Source: Phoenix dactylifera
Taxonomy: Eukaryota; Streptophyta; Magnoliopsida; Arecales; Arecaceae
Direction: 5' to 3'
DNA: 64,000 nt
Assembly (NCBI RefSeq): GCF_009389715.1
Contig: NW_024067692.1
Coordinates: forward strand, 1,183,501-1,247,500
Shown here: one piece after another, positions 59,898 to 64,000 of the stretch
How the letters are laid out: every line of letters begins with the position of its first letter
Position numbering within the stretch: position 1 is the stretch's first letter
Translations under genes and position numbers: made by a program
Notes under the pieces: model-generated
Databases searched by the model: none
What the model was told of the DNA's origin: nothing
The model's input: only the letters and a program-made list of their open reading frames with translations

Positions 59898-60766
59898 TGA
59901 TAGAGGAAAAAATGGATCATCCAGCCCACAACTAAAAGGCCGCCCAGTTTCGGCCCAGTAAACACCAACGACGGACAACTGAATCTTCACTCTGGCCCAG
60001 GGCCAGCTCAACCTTGAGACTCTGCCGAAAGCTCCACCAACTTCAGACACTCACTGACTTCCCCGACCAAGCTCGGGGTACCTCCAGACAATTGCCGACC
60101 CGTTCCGACTAAGTTCAGGACACCGACCCCAGCGATATGCTCTGACCCTCGAGCGGGGTGCTCCTCCGAGCACATCTCGAAATTCGGGAAGCCAAGCTAC
60201 TCCCAGCCTCTGCCAAGCCGACCTCATCAAATGCATGACGCGACCACTTCACGAGCTCGGCCTCGCCAATGACCACACCCATATGCGGGCGTAAGCCCAC
60301 CAACGTGGCCGTACTTCATCATACTATTGTGTCACATCTCCATAACCGGCCAACAGTAGTCAGACGGCACCTTGACTACTCCGGCTATATCCTGCTGTGA
60401 CTGTCAATATCCTACCATTCTCAAGAACGAGCTGTACCGCACATCACCAGCCAGCCTGAGCTGCACACCATCCGGCTCAGAGCCACGCTCCCTCATGATG
60501 AGGACTGACAGTACCTCCACCACATGGGCCACTCCACCGAGGCTATAAATAGCTCAGTCAGGTAATTTCTAAGAAACTTTTTTTTTGGTTGGACCAAATT
60601 TACCCACTCTAACTTGATCGTCGGAGGGCCCTCATCGGAAACACCGGTGAGGCTTTGTGCAGGTCCGCGGCCGTCGCATAGGAGGTGGCTCCCGTCTTCC
60701 CCTTTCCAGCACCGGCGGCTCCCTAGCTCCACCAGCGTGGTCACCCTCGGGCCAGATTTGAACCAC
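59898..60766 (+). repeat. 5' LTR of the Gypsy fossil
   Basis: Begins TGATAGAGGAAAAAATGG and ends near TTTGAACCACA before the primer-site-like segment. A TATA-like CTATAAATAG lies at about 60542. The right end is inferred from the following GCGCTAGAGGAA motif, common just after Tat-type LTRs. Confidence 0.5.
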
Positions 60767-60817
60767 AATATTTTTCGCGCTAGAGGAAATGACTAAGTCG
60801 TGATCACAAGGATAATG

Positions 60818-61510
60818 AGCCAAGGGGCCCCAAATGCGTCGAGCAGCCGTGAATCAGTGCCCGACTGCCCTCTCCAAGGTTCACCTCCTGCATCGCACGT
60901 CCCTGCAGACCAAACCTCTCAAATCCAGCCAGAGCAATTTTACCTGCTCACCCAACAAGTCCAAACCTTGGCTGTGGTTATCCAAACCCTTCATCTGGCT
61001 GGAGTCTCATCAACCACCGAACTCGACAAGAAGGTCGAGAAAGCAGGGTGACAAATCCAAATGCTTTGGGATCAGATCGCGGAACTCCGCGAGGGATGTT
61101 ATTGATCGAGGAGTAGGTCCCCTCGGAGATCCGGAAGACATCTCTCCCATCGAAGTTTTGAGGAGTATACTCCTTTTACGTCCTTCCGGGCCGAGATCCT
61201 TACGGAAATTGAGGGTTGTGGCTACCTCCAATCTCCTCCGAAGATGCGATCATCCAAGTCGCGGAAGTGCTTAGGCAAGTACTGCCGCTTCCATAGAGAT
61301 CACGGCCATGACATGGAGGATTGCTATCAGCTCCACGATAAGATCGAAGTAATCGTCCGCCAAGGCCATATGAGCCGATTTGTTGGTGGGTCAAGTAGAG
61401 CGGAGCTCGATGGGCAGACTTCGGGACCATCTGACGAACCCGACGATGGACGCCCCGGTGCGGGCACTACCAATACCCCGCCTATGAGTCTTATGTTGAT
61501 GCTGCCCTAG
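60818..61510 (+). pseudogene. Gag remnant of the Gypsy fossil
   Basis: An N-terminal piece (MSQGAPNASSSRESVPDC) and a later piece with a histidine/cysteine region and DCYQLHDKIE identify a Tat-type Gypsy gag. The region is broken and the central capsid part is largely missing. Treated as a fossil only. Confidence 0.6.
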
Positions 61511-61730
61511 CCCCAAGGGGCCGAGAAGAGGCCACACTCACCGGCCCGAGGCTGGTGACCCCAGATGTAAATTACTCCTCCAAGGAAGGATCTTAGCCTC
61601 CTTCAGGTCGGGGCTTTCTCCCTTAGATCGTAATCTGATGAAGTTATCTTTCGGAATTTTCCCAAGGCGTCTCTGAAGTACCCTAGGAAGCTCGGCGCAC
61701 GCTCGATAAGCGCGAGTCAAATGCCGATGA

Positions 61731-62405
61731 CTTTATAAAATCACCCTCGGAGCTTGCCTCGGGGCGCCCTGCAGGATTCAGCGAGGGCTTGAGGGTCTCA
61801 CAACTGCAGGTGGCATCTACAAAGTCACCCTTTGAGCTCGGCTTGGGGTGCCCTACGGCGTCAACGGGGAGCCTAGGAAGAGCACCCCCATCCACATGAT
61901 TCTACGAGTTTGCCTCTGATCTGAGTGGGGGGCATCTACAAAGTCATCTTTTGAGCTCGGCTCGGGGTGCCCTGCGGCATCAACAGGGAGCCAAGGAAGA
62001 GCATCCCCGCCCGCAAGATTCTACGAGTTTGCTCCTGATCTGAGTGGGAGACATCTACAAAGTCACCCTTTGAGCTCGGCTTGGGGTGCCCCGCGGCGTC
62101 AATGGGGAGCCAATGAAGAGCACCCCGTCCCCAGGATTCTACGAGTTTGCCCCTGATCTGAGTGGGGGGCATCTACAAAGTCACCCTTTGAGCTCGGCTT
62201 GGGGTGCCCTGCGGCGTCAACGGGGAGCTAAGGAAGAGCACCCTTGTCCGCAGAATTTTACGAGTTTGCCCTCGATCTGAGTGGGGGGCATCTACAAAGT
62301 CACCCTTTGAGCTCGGCTTGGGATGCTCTGCGGCGTCAACAGGGAGCCAAGAAAGAGCACTCCCGTCCACAGGATTCTATGAGTTCGCCCCTGATCTGAG
62401 TGGGG
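61731..62405. repeat. 119-bp tandem array (about five and a half units)
   Basis: GGCATCTACAAAGTCACCCT recurs at 61812, 61931, 62050, 62168 and 62287, with a last start at 62406, a period of 118-119 bases. Each unit contains TTTGAGCTCGGCTTGGGGTG and TACGAGTTTGCCCCTGATCT. A degenerate part-unit precedes it from about 61731. It lies in the non-coding part of the Gypsy fossil. Confidence 0.85.
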
Positions 62406-62450
62406 GGCATCACCTCTATCCGCAAGATGTTCGGGTAGATGCTTATCCCC

Positions 62451-63460
62451 GAACTTCTTATTCCCGAGGTGGCTTTGGCCCCTCGGATGAATTTCTAAGT
62501 CTCAAGGTAGTTTCAGCCCCTCGAGCGAGTTTCTACGTTCGGGTAGATGCTTATCCCTGAACTTATTATTTCCGAGGTGGCTTCGGCCCCTCGGATGGAT
62601 TTCTAAGTCTCGAGGTGGCTTTGGCCCCTCGAGCGGATTTCTACGTTCGGATGGATGCTTATCCCCAAACTTATTATTTCCGAGGTGGCTTCGGCCCCTC
62701 GGGTGGATTTCTAAATCTCGAGATGGCTTCGGCCCTTCGATCGGATTTCTACGTTCGGATGGATGCTTATCCCTGAACTTATTATTTTTGAGGTAGCTTC
62801 GGCCCCTCGAGTGGATTTCTAAGTCTCGAGGTGGCTTCGGCCCCTCAAGCAGGTTTCTACATTCTGGTGGATGCTTATTCCCGAACTTATTATTCTCGAG
62901 GTGGTTTCGGCCCCTCGGATGGATTTCTAAGTCTCGAGGTGGCTTCAACCCCTCGATCGAGTTTTTACGTTCGGGTAGATGTTTATCCCCGAACTTATTA
63001 TTCTCGAGGTGGCTTCGGCCCCTCGGGTGGATTTTTAAGTCTTGAAGTGGCTTCGGCCCTTCGAGTGGGTTTCTACATTCGGATGGATGCTTATCCCCAA
63101 ACTTATTATTTTCGAGGTTGCTTCGGCCCCTTGAGCGGGTTTCTACATTTCGGTGGATGCTTATCCCCAAACTTATTATTTTCGAGGTGGCTTCGGCCCC
63201 CCGGGTGGATTTCTAAGTCTCGAGGTGGCTTCGGCCCCTCGAGCAGATTTCCACGTTTGGGTGGATGCTTATTTCCGAACTTATTATTTCCGAGGTGGCT
63301 TTGGCCCCTCGAGTGGATTTCTACGCTCAGGAGGATGCTTATCCCTGAACTTATTATTTCCGAGGTGGCTTCGGCCCCTCAGGTGGATTTCTAAGTCTCG
63401 AGGTGGCTTCGGTCCCTCGAGTGGATTTCTATGCTCGGGAGGATGCTTGTCTCCGAACTC
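62451..63460. repeat. 108-bp tandem array with two 70-bp units
   Basis: The anchor (G/A)AACTT recurs at 62451, 62559, 62667, 62775, 62883, 62991, 63099, 63169, 63277, 63347 and 63455: spacing 108 seven times in the first block and then 70, 108, 70, 108. Each 108-bp unit contains two copies of a 38-base sub-repeat CGAGGTGGCTTCGGCCCCTC..., and the 70-bp units lack one. Because 108 is a multiple of three, long frames stay open on both strands; these are repeat artefacts. Confidence 0.9.
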
Positions 63461-63751
63461 GCCTATGCTCCTGAATTAACAAGAGCCCACCAGATGGGCT
63501 TCTATCCTTAAGATAATTTGCGATTGTTTGTCTTTTGCTCTCTTGAGCAAGGCTTAATGCGGCCCACACTATTAAATGAAGAGCCACGAGCTCACCTCAC
63601 ATAAGGTTTATTTTTAATTTAGGGAAGTACCGAACCCGGGGATCCCTATGAGTACAGTGCAACCTCTGCTATGCGAGATGAGCCCAGGTCTGAATTACAT
63701 GATTTGGATCTTAATATCCGAGCATGAAGCGAAACAAACTCGAAATACTTG
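63461..63751. other. Segment between the array and the last LTR copy
   Basis: Mixed-composition sequence with no open frame of note; probably still part of the Gypsy fossil. No LTR matching 59898-60766 was seen. Confidence 0.4.
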
Positions 63752-64000
63752 TGATAGTCAACTTTAAAGACCACGCAGTAGCACGTATCTGGTAGGATAG
63801 TGATTATGGGTATCGATCCACAGGGATTGGGGTACAGTTGTTTTTCTTTAAAAAAATAAAAATATTTAAAAAGAAGAGTTTGTGAAGACTATTAAACTAA
63901 GGAATTTAATAAAAAATGCAATTAAAATGATATCAGTTTGGGTAAAACTTAGGGCAAGAAATTCACCACTAACATCGGAACAAGGGTTATTTATATTTTA
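63752..64000. mobile_element. Start of a second copy of the TWD1-intron LTR family
   Basis: TGATAGTCAACTTTAA and the following 249 bases match 16789-17030 colinearly with substitutions and small indels (I judge about 80-85% by eye). The copy is cut by the window end, so it could be a solo LTR or the 5' LTR of a longer fossil element. Confidence 0.75.

Larger units (their letters stand above)
59898..63751 (+). mobile_element. Fossil Ty3/Gypsy element, Tat-like, broken
   Basis: Parts in order: a 5' LTR (59898 to about 60766), a primer-site-like segment with CGCGCTAGAGGAAATGAC, a gag region (about 60818-61510), then long tandem-repeat blocks (61731-62405 and 62451-63460). No pol gene and no 3' LTR were recognised before 63751, so it is truncated or a non-autonomous derivative, and the gag part has several breaks. 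The right end is uncertain. It looks old. The lineage call rests on the gag zinc-region wording YCRFHRDHGHD...DCYQL, typical of Tat-clade Gypsy elements. Confidence 0.65.

Noticed and set aside
62502-63394. Long open frames of 187 and 222 codons on both strands
   Set aside because: They follow from the 108-bp period (36 codons) of the tandem array; the proteins are pure 36-residue repeats.
35000-64000. CRISPR-like or operon-like novel system
   Set aside because: The regular repeats here are classical tandem arrays without unique spacers, in plant nuclear DNA; no gene cluster with a common function was found.

Overview
This window is nuclear DNA from a flowering plant. The gene models have plant-type introns and encode plant families (TWD1/FKBP42, a PXC3-type receptor kinase, an AN1-C2H2 stress-associated protein, a DUF642 cell-wall protein). 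The intergenic DNA is dense with CACTA, hAT, L1-type LINE, SINE and LTR debris. Wording of the proteins and the repeat style suggest a non-grass monocot, possibly a palm, but no sequence here proves the species.

Layout, left to right. At 1-3426 lies the 3' part of an AN1/C2H2 zinc-finger gene whose first exon is outside the window. At about 5358-10100 is a decayed hAT transposon whose transposase gene is split by a small non-autonomous CACTA element. A tRNA-Glu(CTC) gene follows at 10221-10293, with a relic of a PPR gene beside it. A complete seven-coding-exon FKBP42/TWISTED DWARF 1 gene occupies 13394-25763; its 5.5 kb second coding intron holds one solo LTR nested in another. The stretch 25764-31600 is intergenic and holds a duplicated block, a LINE tail, an AT microsatellite and a foldback MITE. 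A complete two-exon LRR receptor-like (pseudo)kinase of the PXC3/At2g41820 type lies at 31637-34409.

A nearly intact 7 kb L1-type LINE with a 57-nt A tail and clean target-site duplication is on the minus strand at 35864-42851. It sits at the edge of a partial duplication of the 3' end of the neighbouring DUF642 gene. The three-exon DUF642 gene itself is at 44813-47615 on the minus strand. From 48 kb on, I see no intact host gene. That part carries a tRNA-derived SINE, two 5'-truncated LINE tails with perfect target-site duplications, old repeats, and from 59898 a broken Ty3/Gypsy element (Tat-like gag) with two blocks of long tandem repeats (119-bp and 108/70-bp units). The last 249 bases are the start of a second copy of the LTR family found inside the TWD1 intron.

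The four protein genes do not form a pathway or operon. They are separate plant genes: stress-response zinc finger, auxin-transporter chaperone/immunophilin at membranes, plasma-membrane LRR receptor, and secreted cell-wall protein. I found no convincing novel multi-gene system. The most unusual signals are the LINE whose only coding interruptions are three UAG codons and whose ORFs overlap at ATGA, the LINE/duplication junction beside DUF642, the nested LTRs in the TWD1 intron, and the composite 108/70-bp satellite-like array.
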